This document shows, piece by piece, positions 6,115-14,546 of a DNA stretch of 44,711 nucleotides. Positions within the stretch are counted from its first letter, which is position 1; each line of letters begins with the position of its first letter. Source of the DNA: Natrinema gari JCM 14663. Its GTDB lineage: Archaea > Halobacteriota > Halobacteria > Halobacteriales > Natrialbaceae. Position numbers and translations under genes: made by a program. Location: assembly GCF_000337175.1 (NCBI RefSeq), contig NZ_AOIJ01000062.1:1-44711 (forward strand). The letters run 5' to 3'. The notes beneath the pieces are model-generated. The model made no database searches and was not told the origin of the DNA. It worked only from the letters and a program-made list of their open reading frames with translations.

Positions 6115-7323
6115 ATGTCCTCAGTAATTGGCATCGTCAGTGTTGCGCTCGTTGCATCGCTTTTTATGTCATTCACTGTCGGGGCGAACAGTAACTCCGC
6201 CCCGATCGCGCCCGCCGTTGGGGCGAACGCGCTCTCCACCTTACGAGGGGCGTTACTGGTCGGGATCGTTGCCGCCCTCGGGGCTATCGCACAAGGTGGC
6301 AGCATCTCTGAGACCATCGGCCATGGACTGGTGACCGGCGTGACGATTACCCCGCTGGCCGCTACTGCGACGCTGCTCACGGCAGCGACACTCATCACCA
6401 TCGGGAATTCCCGTGGCTACCCAATCCCCTCAGCATTCACCGTCACCGGTGCCGCGATCGGTGCCGGTGTCGCTCTCGGCGGCGGCTTTGCGGTCGTGAC
6501 GTACGCCAAGATTCTGGGGTTCTGGTTCGCTATCCCCGTCGTTGAGGGCGTCCTCGCGTACGGTCTCGCGTGGCTGTTGCTGGACGAGACGGTCTCGGAC
6601 ACGCTGAGTATTCCACTCCTCGCCGGCGGTGTCGGCTATGCACTCGCCAACATCCAGCTATCGTTTCTCCCGGCCCCACAGAGCAACCAAGGGTCGATCG
6701 CGGGCGTCGTCACGCGTCAATTCAACGTCGCATCAATAGGGGGTGGCGGGGCTGGAATCGTCCTCATCGGGGGTGTAATCGGACTTCTCACCGCTGGCAT
6801 AGTCTACTGGCAACTCCGGCGTGACGTGACGACCGGGATCAACCGGATGCTGGTCGCACTCGCCCTCGTCGTCGTATTCACCAGCGGGGGTTCGCAAGTC
6901 GGACTCGCCACCGGGCCACTGGAATCCGTCTTCGAATCGTCGCTCGGTCTGCCCTCACTATACTTGCTCGCGCTCGGCGGACTCGGCATTCTCTTCGGTG
7001 GCTGGTTCCGGTCGCCGCGTCTCATTCAGGCAGTGGCCCGTGAGTACGCCTCGCTCGGGCCCAAACGATCGATCGCCGCGTTCATCCCCGCGTTTCTCAT
7101 CGCGCAGGCCGCGATCGTTCTCGGCTATCCCATCTCGTTCAACAAGGTGATGATCTCGAGCATCATCGGAGCCGGGCTGGTCGGCGGGTCGTCAAGTTCG
7201 GACGGGGTGTCCGCCACGAAGACGGGATACACGGTCGGGGCGTGGATCGTCTCAATGGTCGGCGGTGGCGCGATCAGTTTCGCACTCTACCACGTGCTTG
7301 CTGCCCTCCCGGGACTGGAATGA
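6115..7323 (+). CDS. PiT-family inorganic phosphate permease
   Basis: The 402-residue membrane protein has about ten helices and the internal duplication of PiT transporters, which move phosphate (or sulfate) with a cation. The N-terminal signature FTVGANSNSAPIAPAVGANA corresponds to the GAND-x-A-NA motif. The second-repeat counterpart is the segment around GYPISFNKVMISSIIGAGL. ATG 6115 was chosen because the permease signature follows directly. It lies between tRNA-Gln 3'-end remnants B and C, so it may be element cargo. It converges on the hypothetical gene at 7324. No phoU-like gene is adjacent. Confidence 0.88.
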   Translation: MSSVIGIVSVALVASLFMSFTVGANSNSAPIAPAVGANALSTLRGALLVGIVAALGAIAQGGSISETIGHGLVTGVTITPLAATATLLTAATLITIGNSRGYPIPSAFTVTGAAIGAGVALGGGFAVVTYAKILGFWFAIPVVEGVLAYGLAWLLLDETVSDTLSIPLLAGGVGYALANIQLSFLPAPQSNQGSIAGVVTRQFNVASIGGGGAGIVLIGGVIGLLTAGIVYWQLRRDVTTGINRMLVALALVVVFTSGGSQVGLATGPLESVFESSLGLPSLYLLALGGLGILFGGWFRSPRLIQAVAREYASLGPKRSIAAFIPAFLIAQAAIVLGYPISFNKVMISSIIGAGLVGGSSSSDGVSATKTGYTVGAWIVSMVGGGAISFALYHVLAALPGLE

Positions 7324-7653
7324 TCAGACGTTCTGGAGTGTGACGAGATCTTCGGTCGCTGCGGTCTGCTTCATTTCTGTCCACGCCTCAAAATCGGTCG
7401 TCCGCGCTACGAACGCATCCCGTTTGTCTGTTGAGAGCCGTTGAACACCCCCGATCGTATCGTCGTCACACGGGCAGGCCGTACAGAACTCGGCCACTGA
7501 GTTGAACTGTGTGTGGCGGCGAATGAACGTCTCCGAGGCGACCCGCTCACGGGACTCGGAAACCCATGATTCCAGTGTGAGTGCCTGTTTGATTGCTGTT
7601 CTAAGACTAGTATGCAGCGAATCGGGGGTCTTGACTCTGGAGTCAAGAACCAT
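7324..7653 (-). CDS. Hypothetical protein
   Basis: The protein has 109 residues and is soluble and helical. It carries a cysteine cluster F-C-T-A-C-P-C in the middle (about residues 59-62) that could bind metal. ATG 7653 is preferred over a TTG further upstream. No family is recognised. Its stop abuts the permease stop (convergent). It lies inside the tRNA-Gln-associated region and is likely element cargo or a remnant. Confidence 0.5.
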   Translation of the reverse strand: MVLDSRVKTPDSLHTSLRTAIKQALTLESWVSESRERVASETFIRRHTQFNSVAEFCTACPCDDDTIGGVQRLSTDKRDAFVARTTDFEAWTEMKQTAATEDLVTLQNV

Positions 7654-7713
7654 ATTATCGTGTTCGTGTCTCAAGCCCCGTAAGCCCAGTGACGAGGCAA
7701 CTTTGAGACCGTC

Positions 7714-7885
7714 TTACTGTAGCAACTCCGTAATCAGTACAGTCTTTTCGCAAGCAGGCCAGATAGGCCCATTGATTGCCGTTTTGAGCTCAGACTTTTC
7801 CCAATCTAACAGTTCCTCTTCGATCAACTCAGTGTCTGTCAGTATTGGTGTGACCGATCCAGGGCAAGTATTCAGCAGAGAACAT
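7714..7885 (-). pseudogene. Unrecognised short gene remnant, one frameshift
   Basis: Minus-strand ATG 7885 gives MFSAEYLPWIGHTNTD. In a shifted frame near 7835 the protein-like sequence continues DTELIEEELLDWEKSELKTA, INGPIWPACEKTVLITELLQ, to TAA at 7714. The acidic, helical character looks like real haloarchaeal protein, but no family is recognised. It begins 35 nt from the third tRNA 3'-end remnant. Confidence 0.3.
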
Positions 7886-7919
7886 TGCAGCGACCAACCC
7901 GTGAGCTGCAAATATCCCC

Positions 7920-7942
7920 GCGGTTCGAATCTACCCGGGACT
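7920..7942 (+). repeat. tRNA-Gln 3'-end remnant (att-like copy C)
   Basis: GCGGTTCGAATC-TA-CCCGGGACT matches the T arm and acceptor strand of the tRNA-Gln at 1235 over 23 positions with two changes. It carries the acceptor sequence CGGGACT specific to that tRNA. No 5' half is present. Probably the distal attachment-site copy left by an integrated element. Confidence 0.6.
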
Positions 7943-8356
7943 GCAGTCACTAGAAGTGCTATTTTGTTCTCGGCGAGACGGACCCCATTCGATCGTCGCG
8001 CCCCCGGCCACAGTCCACTGGCGGCCCGAGCGTCCGTGCACTCGGCTACTCCGCCTCGAGTCCCCTGTCCACCACCAACGAGTGGTCGACATCGGTATCG
8101 GTCCCGAACCGATCGAGGGACGGTGAGGAATCGGGGCTCGGTCGACGGCTGGCTGATCGCGCGAGACGGGTCGGCCGTGCTTCGCCGGCGACTACGCTGA
8201 CGTGGCGGGAGCCGCAACCGGGTGACGACACCGACCGCCGTCCCGAGAGCGGGCGTCTCGAGGGCCGCGCGGCCACTGCGCGAAACGGGACGAAACCACC
8301 ACTGTGCCCGTTCTAACAACTCCATAATAATCAGTTCGCTATCAGATTTTGTCGCT
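7943..8356. other. Intergenic region upstream of the phosphohexomutase-like gene
   Basis: About 410 bp in which neither strand gives a protein-like frame. A TATA-like element lies at the downstream end (8323). This marks the boundary between the tRNA-linked region and the polysaccharide locus. Confidence 0.4.
8323..8332 (+). promoter_or_regulatory. TATA-like box for the 8357 gene
   Basis: CATAATAATC is centred about 30 nt before ATG 8357, as expected for a leaderless transcript. Confidence 0.45.
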
Positions 8357-9694
8357 ATGGTTGGCCCACGCGGTATCGGAGGACCGGGCGGTGAAGAGAT
8401 CACGGCCGCACGCGCGCTCTCCGTCGGTCGCGCCGTCGCGTCCGACGGCTCCGATCGCGTCGTCGTCGGCCGCAACGCTCGAGCGACCGGAGCGGTACTG
8501 GCCGATGCGGTGACTGCCGGTCTTCGAGAGTGTGGTGCGGACGTTCTCGCGGTCGGCGTCGCACCGACGCCGACGATCGCGCGAACCGTCTCGCGAACGG
8601 ACGCGGAGGCGGGGATCGTCGTCACGGCGGCTCACGACCCGACACCGGACGATGAGCTCATGCTCCGGACGGCATCCGGAAAGGCGGTCGGCCCCGAGCA
8701 GCGGGCTGCGATCGCCGCTCGAGTCGAACGCGGCAAGTACGATCTCCACCCCCAGGACGGCAGGGGGTCGACGGAGACGGTGGCGGACGCGAGCGAACGG
8801 CACGCGACGGAACTGGTCGAGGCCGTCTCGGTGACTGACCCACCGAGCGTCGTTGTCGATGTCGGGGACGGGGCCGGCGAGATCACGGCGCGCGTGCTCT
8901 CGGCGCTCGGTTGTGACGTCGGGACGCTGCACGGACGGCGGAAGGAGGCCGTTCCCGGGTGGCCGGGCGAGCCGGCCGGAGAGACGCTCGGAGCGCTGTC
9001 GTCGCTCGTGGAAGCGACGGACGCGCGGCTCGGGATCGCCCACGACGGCGACGCCGATCGGATGCTGGCCGTCGACGAGACGGGGGCCGTCGTCCCGCGG
9101 AACGCGCTGCTGGCGCTGTTCGCGCGGGTGACTGCGACCAACGGTGACATCGTCGTTGCGCCGGTCGGGACGAGCATGGCCGTCGACGACGCGCTCGCGA
9201 CCGTCGGCGCGACGGTGCGTCGAACGCGGGTCGGCGACACGTTCGTCGCCGACTGCACGACGTGGCCGGACGTCGCCTTCGGCGGCGACCCGAGCGGGGC
9301 GTGGATCTGGCCGGACGAGACGCCGTCTCCCGACGGGCCACTTGCCGCGTGCAAACTCGTCGAACTCGTCGCCGATCGCGGGCCGCTCTCGTCGCTCGCC
9401 GCGGCCATCGAAACGTACCCCAGCCGCCGCGCGTCGGTCGCGGTCGAGGAGCAAACCGCCGTGATGAACCAGGTTCGAGAGTGTGCCCACGAGTGGTACG
9501 ACGATGTCGACACGCTCGGTGGTGTCTACGTCGATACCGGTCCCGGCTGGCTGTTCCTGCGTGCGAGCGATACCGAGTCGGCGATCCATCTCACGGTCGA
9601 GGCACGAGACGAGTTTCGAGCCGAGCGACTGGAAGCCGACGCGATCGGACTCCTCGAAACGGCGATCGCGACGGTGTCGGGACTTCGACCGTGA
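8357..9694 (+). CDS. Phosphohexomutase-like protein (GlmM/PMM family) with degenerate catalytic motifs
   Basis: The 445-residue protein has the four-domain alpha-D-phosphohexomutase layout. The family isomerises hexose-1-P and hexose-6-P, e.g. glucosamine-P for UDP-GlcNAc synthesis. The metal loop DGDADR (230-235) is intact. The catalytic phosphoserine loop, normally TASHNP, reads TAAHDP (90-95), with alanine at the position of the phosphorylated serine. The N-terminal FGTxGIRG motif is VGPRGIGG. The sugar loop is GGDPSG (309-314). The phosphate loop, normally RPSGTEP, is RASDTES (402-408). It may be inactive, regulatory, or altered in chemistry. ATG 8357 has a TATA box at leaderless distance. 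It opens the polysaccharide locus. Confidence 0.85.
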   Translation: MVGPRGIGGPGGEEITAARALSVGRAVASDGSDRVVVGRNARATGAVLADAVTAGLRECGADVLAVGVAPTPTIARTVSRTDAEAGIVVTAAHDPTPDDELMLRTASGKAVGPEQRAAIAARVERGKYDLHPQDGRGSTETVADASERHATELVEAVSVTDPPSVVVDVGDGAGEITARVLSALGCDVGTLHGRRKEAVPGWPGEPAGETLGALSSLVEATDARLGIAHDGDADRMLAVDETGAVVPRNALLALFARVTATNGDIVVAPVGTSMAVDDALATVGATVRRTRVGDTFVADCTTWPDVAFGGDPSGAWIWPDETPSPDGPLAACKLVELVADRGPLSSLAAAIETYPSRRASVAVEEQTAVMNQVRECAHEWYDDVDTLGGVYVDTGPGWLFLRASDTESAIHLTVEARDEFRAERLEADAIGLLETAIATVSGLRP

Positions 9695-9844
9695 GCGGTG
9701 GCCCGACGACCATTCGTCTCTCGTTTGACCCGCCACGAGCCCGCGCAGTCGAACCGGACACCCGCTGGCTCGAGGCCGCGAGGCCGGCGCCCCCAGTACC
9801 CGACGGAACGCGACGCTCGGGACCCGCTGGTGGCCTTAACGGAG

Positions 9845-9854
9845 CGATAATGAA
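9845..9854 (+). promoter_or_regulatory. TATA-like box upstream of the phosphodiesterase leader
   Basis: CGATAATGAA lies about 119 nt before ATG 9969. If used, transcription would start near 9875 and leave a leader of about 95 nt containing the short ORF 9886-9972. Confidence 0.35.
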
Positions 9855-9885
9855 GTGGTCCGTCATCCTCGCCGGGTCTAGAGAC

Positions 9886-9972
9886 GTGGTGCAACGAACG
9901 ACACCGCTGTCGTGGCACGTCGACAGCGGTCGAACGGGAACGCGGGTTACGAAACGACAACTACAACGATGA
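9886..9972 (+). CDS. Putative leader ORF overlapping the phosphodiesterase start
   Basis: GTG 9886 opens a 28-residue frame, rich in Arg/Thr/Gln, whose TGA (9970-9972) overlaps the next start codon as ATGA. It could couple translation or be chance. It is one of several such arrangements in the window (14466, 17470 minus, 31099 minus, 32372). No family similarity. Confidence 0.25.
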   Translation: MVQRTTPLSWHVDSGRTGTRVTKRQLQR

Positions 9973-11654
9973 CTCGGAAGTTTGTCCGTGACGACGCGAC
10001 ATCGACCGGGGGTACCGAGAGCGAATCGGACGGGCTGGACACGCTCCTCATCGGCATCGATGCGGGGTGTCTGCCGGTCTTCGAGCGGCTCTTCGAGGCG
10101 GATCGGATTCCGACTATCGAGCGGCTCTGTTCGACAGGCGTAACCGCCCCGCTCGAGTCACAGATGCCGCCGTGGACGCCGAGCGCCTGGCCGTCGCTCT
10201 ACACCGGCGTCAATCCCGGCAAGCACGGCGCGGTCGGTTTCGTCGGGTACGATGGCTACGACTGGCACGTGACGAGCAACGACGATGTCCGCGCAAAGCC
10301 ACTGTGGACGCTGTTGGACCGCCACGACCGCTCGAGCGTCGTCGTCAACGCCCCGGTCACCCATCCGCCCGACGAGTTCGACGGGGCAGTGATACCCGGC
10401 TTTCTCGGCCCTGAGCAACCGCCGTGTCACCCCGAAGGGCTTCTCGACGACGTCCGCGACGCGATCGGGGAGTACCGCATCTATCCGAACTATACGCGCG
10501 ACGACGATTCCCTCTCCGACCGCGAGAAGATCGCGGAGTACCGGGAACTCGTCCGGCTGCGCGGCGAGGCGTTTCGGTATCTCGCCGCCGAGTTCGAGCC
10601 GGACTTCGGCTTCGTCCAGTTCCAGAAGACGGACACGGTCTTCCACGAGTTCAGCGGCGAGCAACGACACGTCGATCGCGTCTACGAGGCGACTGACGAA
10701 CAGATCGGAGAGATCCTCGCGGCCTGCGATCCGGACCGCGTCTTCCTGGTGAGCGACCACGGCATGGGCGAGTACGAGGGCTACGAGTTCCGGGTCAACG
10801 AGTACCTCCGGGACATGGGCTTTCTCGAGACGACGACCGGCGGCAAGGGTATGCCGTCGTGGACGCCGATGCGGAGACGCCTCCGCGAGGGCGAGGCATA
10901 CGACACGTGGGAGCCCGGTCCGATCGCACGCGCGGCGTCGGTCGCCGCGCGGTTCGGCGTCACCGCGCGACGAATACGGGCCGTCCTCGAGCGGGTCGGG
11001 CTGGCCGACCTCGCGGTCGAGTACGCGCCGAGCGGCGTCTCCCGGACGGCGAACGAACAGGTCGACTTCGCCGAGTCCGAAGCGTACGTCCGTGCGCGAA
11101 CCGAACTCGGCGTTCGGCTCAATCTCGAGGGGCGAGAGCCAATGGGCGTCGTTCCCCCCGACGAGTACGAGGAACGCCGCGAGGAACTCATGCGGGCGCT
11201 ACAGGCGGTCGAAACGCCCGACGGCGAGCCGTTCTTCGAGACGGTCGCGCCCCGCGAGCAGTACTTCCACGGCGAGCACGTCGAGGAGACGGTCGATATC
11301 GTCACGATCCCGACCGACTTCGACCACATGCTCTCCGAACAGGTGGGTGACGGCGACTACTTCGGCCCGGCCGAACCCTGGAACCACAAGCTCCAGGGCG
11401 TCTTCGTCGCGGCAGGCGAGGGGATCGACGAGGACACCACGCTCGAGCGGGCACACCTCTTCGATGTCGCGCCGACGATCATGGCCACGATGGGGGTCCC
11501 CTACAGCGACCGGATGGACGGCAGCGTCGTGCCCGTCGTCGATCCGATCGACCCGATGGCCTACCCCGCATACGAGGCGGGAAACGGCGAGCGTCGACCG
11601 GCGACCGACGAGGCCGTCACCGATCGGCTGGCCGATCTCGGGTACATGAACTGA
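9969..11654 (+). CDS. AlkP-superfamily type I phosphodiesterase/nucleotide pyrophosphatase
   Basis: The protein has 561 residues. The N-terminal metal-site aspartate lies in LLIGIDAG (about 27-33). The nucleophile region MPPWTPSAWPSLYTGVNPGK (66-85), followed by HG, matches the type I phosphodiesterase family. Further metal ligands are in LVSDHGMGEYEG and near the C-terminus, LFDVAPTIMATMG. The family hydrolyses or transfers phosphodiester/phosphonate groups; haloarchaeal members often sit in surface-glycan loci. No signal peptide is visible, so it is probably cytosolic or membrane-associated. ATG 9969 was chosen because upstream sequence is not protein-like. Substrate unknown; a phospho-sugar or nucleotide-sugar is an inference from context. 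Confidence 0.88.
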   Translation: MTRKFVRDDATSTGGTESESDGLDTLLIGIDAGCLPVFERLFEADRIPTIERLCSTGVTAPLESQMPPWTPSAWPSLYTGVNPGKHGAVGFVGYDGYDWHVTSNDDVRAKPLWTLLDRHDRSSVVVNAPVTHPPDEFDGAVIPGFLGPEQPPCHPEGLLDDVRDAIGEYRIYPNYTRDDDSLSDREKIAEYRELVRLRGEAFRYLAAEFEPDFGFVQFQKTDTVFHEFSGEQRHVDRVYEATDEQIGEILAACDPDRVFLVSDHGMGEYEGYEFRVNEYLRDMGFLETTTGGKGMPSWTPMRRRLREGEAYDTWEPGPIARAASVAARFGVTARRIRAVLERVGLADLAVEYAPSGVSRTANEQVDFAESEAYVRARTELGVRLNLEGREPMGVVPPDEYEERREELMRALQAVETPDGEPFFETVAPREQYFHGEHVEETVDIVTIPTDFDHMLSEQVGDGDYFGPAEPWNHKLQGVFVAAGEGIDEDTTLERAHLFDVAPTIMATMGVPYSDRMDGSVVPVVDPIDPMAYPAYEAGNGERRPATDEAVTDRLADLGYMN

Positions 11655-11762
11655 CTCGCCGAATCGCAGGTCGCGGCTGCGTTCGCGCCGTTGCAATCCG
11701 CTTACCCGCGGTATAAGTATAGGCCACCGGACCCGACGACCGAGTACGACATCGATCTCGCA

Positions 11763-12425
11763 ATGGGATTTATCGCAGCAGTCCACCTCGCTCACGACGA
11801 ACTGCCGTTGGTTCCGACGATCGCGCGCTGTGCGGACGCGACGCTTAGATACGAGTACGGGGCGACGACCGGGAAGCACTGTTTCCGGGTCGTGTCGGCC
11901 TTCGGCGACGAGCGTGCGGCCCTCGAGAGCGCGATGGCCGCCGATCCGACCGTCTCGAACCCGACTCGCGTCGCGACGTTCGAGAACCGAGCGGTCTACC
12001 GCGTCGCCGTCGACAGCGACCTCGAGATCGTTCCCGACCGGTGCATCGAGGACGGGCTGTTCGTCTTTACGGTCACGAGCGACGACGGGGGATGGCTCGC
12101 ACGGGTCCACCTTCCCGATCGGGGCGCGCTGGCCGCATTCCGGACGCACTGTCGCGACCGCGGCATCTCGTTTCGCGTGACTCAATTGTACGACTCGTCG
12201 GCGACCGACGACCGGACCTACTCCCTGACCGAACGACAGCACGAAATTCTCACGATGGCGTACTACGCCGGCTACTTCGAGGTGCCGCGGCGAGCTACCC
12301 AGGACGATCTTGCGGCCCGGCTCGGGATCTCGGATTCGGCGGTTTCCCAGCGAATTCGGCGCGCCGTCTCCGAACTGATCGCGACGACCTTGGAGAACGA
12401 TCGCACGCCCGACGGGTACGGATGA
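11763..12425 (+). CDS. HTH_10 (Bat-type) transcriptional regulator
   Basis: The 220-residue protein has an N-terminal Bat-like sensor domain (residues about 1-150). A C-terminal HTH_10 domain follows: LTERQHEILTMAYYAGYFEV, PRRATQDDLAARLGISDSAV, SQRIRRAVSELI. This is the bacterio-opsin-activator type of helix-turn-helix, almost confined to haloarchaea. ATG 11763 has a TATA-like GTATAAGTATA about 48 nt upstream; an in-frame upstream start at 11691 is unlikely because it precedes that box. No PAS/GAF cofactor residues can be identified. It is probably a local regulator of the glycan locus, by position only. Confidence 0.88.
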   Translation: MGFIAAVHLAHDELPLVPTIARCADATLRYEYGATTGKHCFRVVSAFGDERAALESAMAADPTVSNPTRVATFENRAVYRVAVDSDLEIVPDRCIEDGLFVFTVTSDDGGWLARVHLPDRGALAAFRTHCRDRGISFRVTQLYDSSATDDRTYSLTERQHEILTMAYYAGYFEVPRRATQDDLAARLGISDSAVSQRIRRAVSELIATTLENDRTPDGYG

Positions 12426-12722
12426 GCACGGCCGGCCCGCGGTCGCTCGTGGGTTGCTCGAGCCCTCGCCGGGACTGGCGCTTCTCGGGCAGCTGCGCCC
12501 GAGTCGCAGGCGTTTAACCAGGGTTTAAACACCGAACCGGAAACGGTGAAAACTCGGCACGATCGCGACCGAACTCGCCATTTGAGATTCATGCAACTGT
12601 TCCGAGACGCGAAATCGTGACGGGCATCTCGAAACCGTCGTTCCGTCGGTCGATCTTAAAGGCTTGCTATCCGAATCCGTAGATACTGGGCCCTAGACTC
12701 ACTCACAACGAAGTGATTCTCA

Positions 12723-14372
12723 ATGTCGGAACGACGTAGTCTGCAGCGCCCGGATGGGGACAGTGCTGGCCGGTCTCGGCCGGATAGGGAGGGGGATCGG
12801 CGGCCATCTCTCGACGACTCGATATCGCAGAGGCGGTCACGACGGTCGTTTCTGGGAGGGGCCGTGACAGCGTGTCTCGCCGGGATCGGGCTGACCACGA
12901 CCGCCAGCGCAGCCACGGACCCGTACGGGTACTACTACGACGACTACGAAACCGTCGTCGACGTCACCGAGGCGGGCGCGGACGACACCGGTACCGAATC
13001 GATCACGCCCGTACTCGAAGACCTCCGCCGTGACGAGACGCTGCTCGTGTTCCCTGAAGGGGAGTATTACATGGACGAACAGTTCCGGTTCACGGGCTTC
13101 GATAACTTCGGCGTCGTCGGCGAGAACGCGACGCTGATCCCGGCGAACTACCACGAGTTCGACGGCCCACAGTATCGACTGTTCCGGCTCGGCGTCGCGT
13201 ACAGTCCCGGGGGGCATCTCCGCTTCGAGGGGTTCGACATCGATCAGACGGCCCCCGAGACGGGGATCAGGGCGATCGAGGCCTACGCCGCCGACCGGCT
13301 CGAGGTGCGCGACGTGACGATCACCGGCTATCACGACAGCGGGACGTGGGGGCCGGGACTGTTCAACGTCACCGACCCAGACGGGCGAGGCATCGTCGAA
13401 CGGTTCCGCGCGCCCGACGGCGGCGCGTGGGTAAACAACACGCCGAACGCGGGCAACCGCTGGCGCGGCCCGATCGGCATCGAAGCGAACGAGAACCGAG
13501 GGCGACTCGAGTTCAGACACTGCGCGCTCGGTGGCTTTCCGAACAACGGTCTCTATGCCGCGGGCGGCGACGGGACGATCATCGTCCACGGGGGGATCTA
13601 CCGGAACAGCAACGGTGCAAACGTTCGCGTCGGCGGCCGAGACAGCGAGATTCGCTGGCCGACGGTCGAAGTCGACACGACGCGACTGGAGGACGTATCC
13701 CAGCGCGGCATTCGGATCGAGAACGGCCGTAACATCGAAATCTACGGTGCCGCCGTCGAGATCACCGCTCCCAAACCGACCAGCCACGCAATTTCGGTGA
13801 TGAACACCTGCGACAGCGCACGAATCGATACGACTCGCATCCAGTTGCAGGGGCCGGAGGTAAACCACGGGATCGTCATCTCGCCGGAGTGTGGCGAGGC
13901 GACGATCATCGACACGGAGATCACCCACGCAACCGGGGGCGGCTACCCGCTCTGGATTCGGGACAGCGACAGTGCCGGACAGGTGCTCGCGGAGCACCTC
14001 ACGATTTCGGGACGTGCGGGCGATGGCGGCGGGTTCCGGGACGGCATTCGCTGTGAACGGGACGACTGCCGGTTCAGTCATGTCGATGTCACACAGCACG
14101 GACGCGACGGCGTGGATCGAAACGCCATCGTCAACACGGGCGCTGATCTGACCGTCTACCGGAGCGAACTGCGGGCCAATCAGTATCCATACATCGATCT
14201 CGGGTCCGGCGCGCTCGTTCGCGACTCGACGCTCGAGTCGTCGGCCGACCATGAGGCCGTCTGCCTCTACTCGTCGTCGACGAATCCGACCTTCAAGAAA
14301 AACCGGCTGGTCGGCGGTATTCGCGACCTCGGCGCGAGCGGCGTGACGACCTGGGAGAACACGTACGAGTAG
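12723..14372 (+). CDS. Tat-exported right-handed parallel beta-helix protein
   Basis: The 549-residue protein has a long basic n-region with twin arginine R40-R41-S-F-L, a hydrophobic h-region, and an ASA-A cleavage site near residue 63, so it is exported folded by Tat. The mature part opens like pectate-lyase/phage-tailspike proteins (VDVTEAGADDTGTESITPVL, LVFPEGEYYM). It continues with many short Asn/Gly-rich coils (e.g. GIRIENGRNIEIYGAAVEI, HGIVISPECGEATIIDTEI) typical of parallel beta-helix repeats. Such folds are polysaccharide lyases, epimerases or binding proteins. No catalytic triad can be assigned by eye. Probably acts on, or anchors, the surface polysaccharide made by this locus. 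Confidence 0.88.
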   Translation: MSERRSLQRPDGDSAGRSRPDREGDRRPSLDDSISQRRSRRSFLGGAVTACLAGIGLTTTASAATDPYGYYYDDYETVVDVTEAGADDTGTESITPVLEDLRRDETLLVFPEGEYYMDEQFRFTGFDNFGVVGENATLIPANYHEFDGPQYRLFRLGVAYSPGGHLRFEGFDIDQTAPETGIRAIEAYAADRLEVRDVTITGYHDSGTWGPGLFNVTDPDGRGIVERFRAPDGGAWVNNTPNAGNRWRGPIGIEANENRGRLEFRHCALGGFPNNGLYAAGGDGTIIVHGGIYRNSNGANVRVGGRDSEIRWPTVEVDTTRLEDVSQRGIRIENGRNIEIYGAAVEITAPKPTSHAISVMNTCDSARIDTTRIQLQGPEVNHGIVISPECGEATIIDTEITHATGGGYPLWIRDSDSAGQVLAEHLTISGRAGDGGGFRDGIRCERDDCRFSHVDVTQHGRDGVDRNAIVNTGADLTVYRSELRANQYPYIDLGSGALVRDSTLESSADHEAVCLYSSSTNPTFKKNRLVGGIRDLGASGVTTWENTYE

Positions 14373-14427
14373 TCGCGATTCGCGCCCGCGCCCGACTCGA
14401 TGTCGCGTTCAGGGTCGTTTACCTCCC

Positions 14428-14437
14428 GTATAATAAG
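14428..14437 (+). promoter_or_regulatory. TATA-like box upstream of the flippase leader
   Basis: GTATAATAAG is 110 nt before the flippase GTG and about 33 nt before GTG 14466 of the short leader ORF, placing the expected transcript start next to the leader ORF. Confidence 0.4.
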
Positions 14438-14465
14438 GCTTCGCTGTCGCCCCGGTACTGCTACA

Positions 14466-14546
14466 GTGAGTCCGTCGGATCGCGACCGGTCGGCGGCGAA
14501 CGGGGCTGTCGATCGTCGACTCGAACGTGTGGGGGCGAACCCGTGA
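14466..14546 (+). CDS. Putative 26-residue leader ORF overlapping the flippase start
   Basis: GTG 14466 to TGA 14544-14546; the stop overlaps the flippase start codon as GTGA. The encoded peptide is Arg/Asp/Ala-rich with no known similarity. The TATA box at 14428 is at leaderless spacing from this ORF rather than from the flippase, so translational coupling is plausible. Chance occurrence cannot be excluded. Confidence 0.3.
   Translation: MSPSDRDRSAANGAVDRRLERVGANP

Noticed and set aside
9262-9885. Upstream continuation of the frame that contains the 9886 leader ORF
   Set aside because: It lies inside the phosphohexomutase-like coding sequence in another frame and reads as Arg-rich nonsense. 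Only the part after the TATA-like box is considered.
12512-12535. Possible stem GTTTAACC...GGTTTAAAC after the HTH_10 regulator
   Set aside because: The arms are imperfect and short and no T-run follows. Not strong enough to call a terminator.
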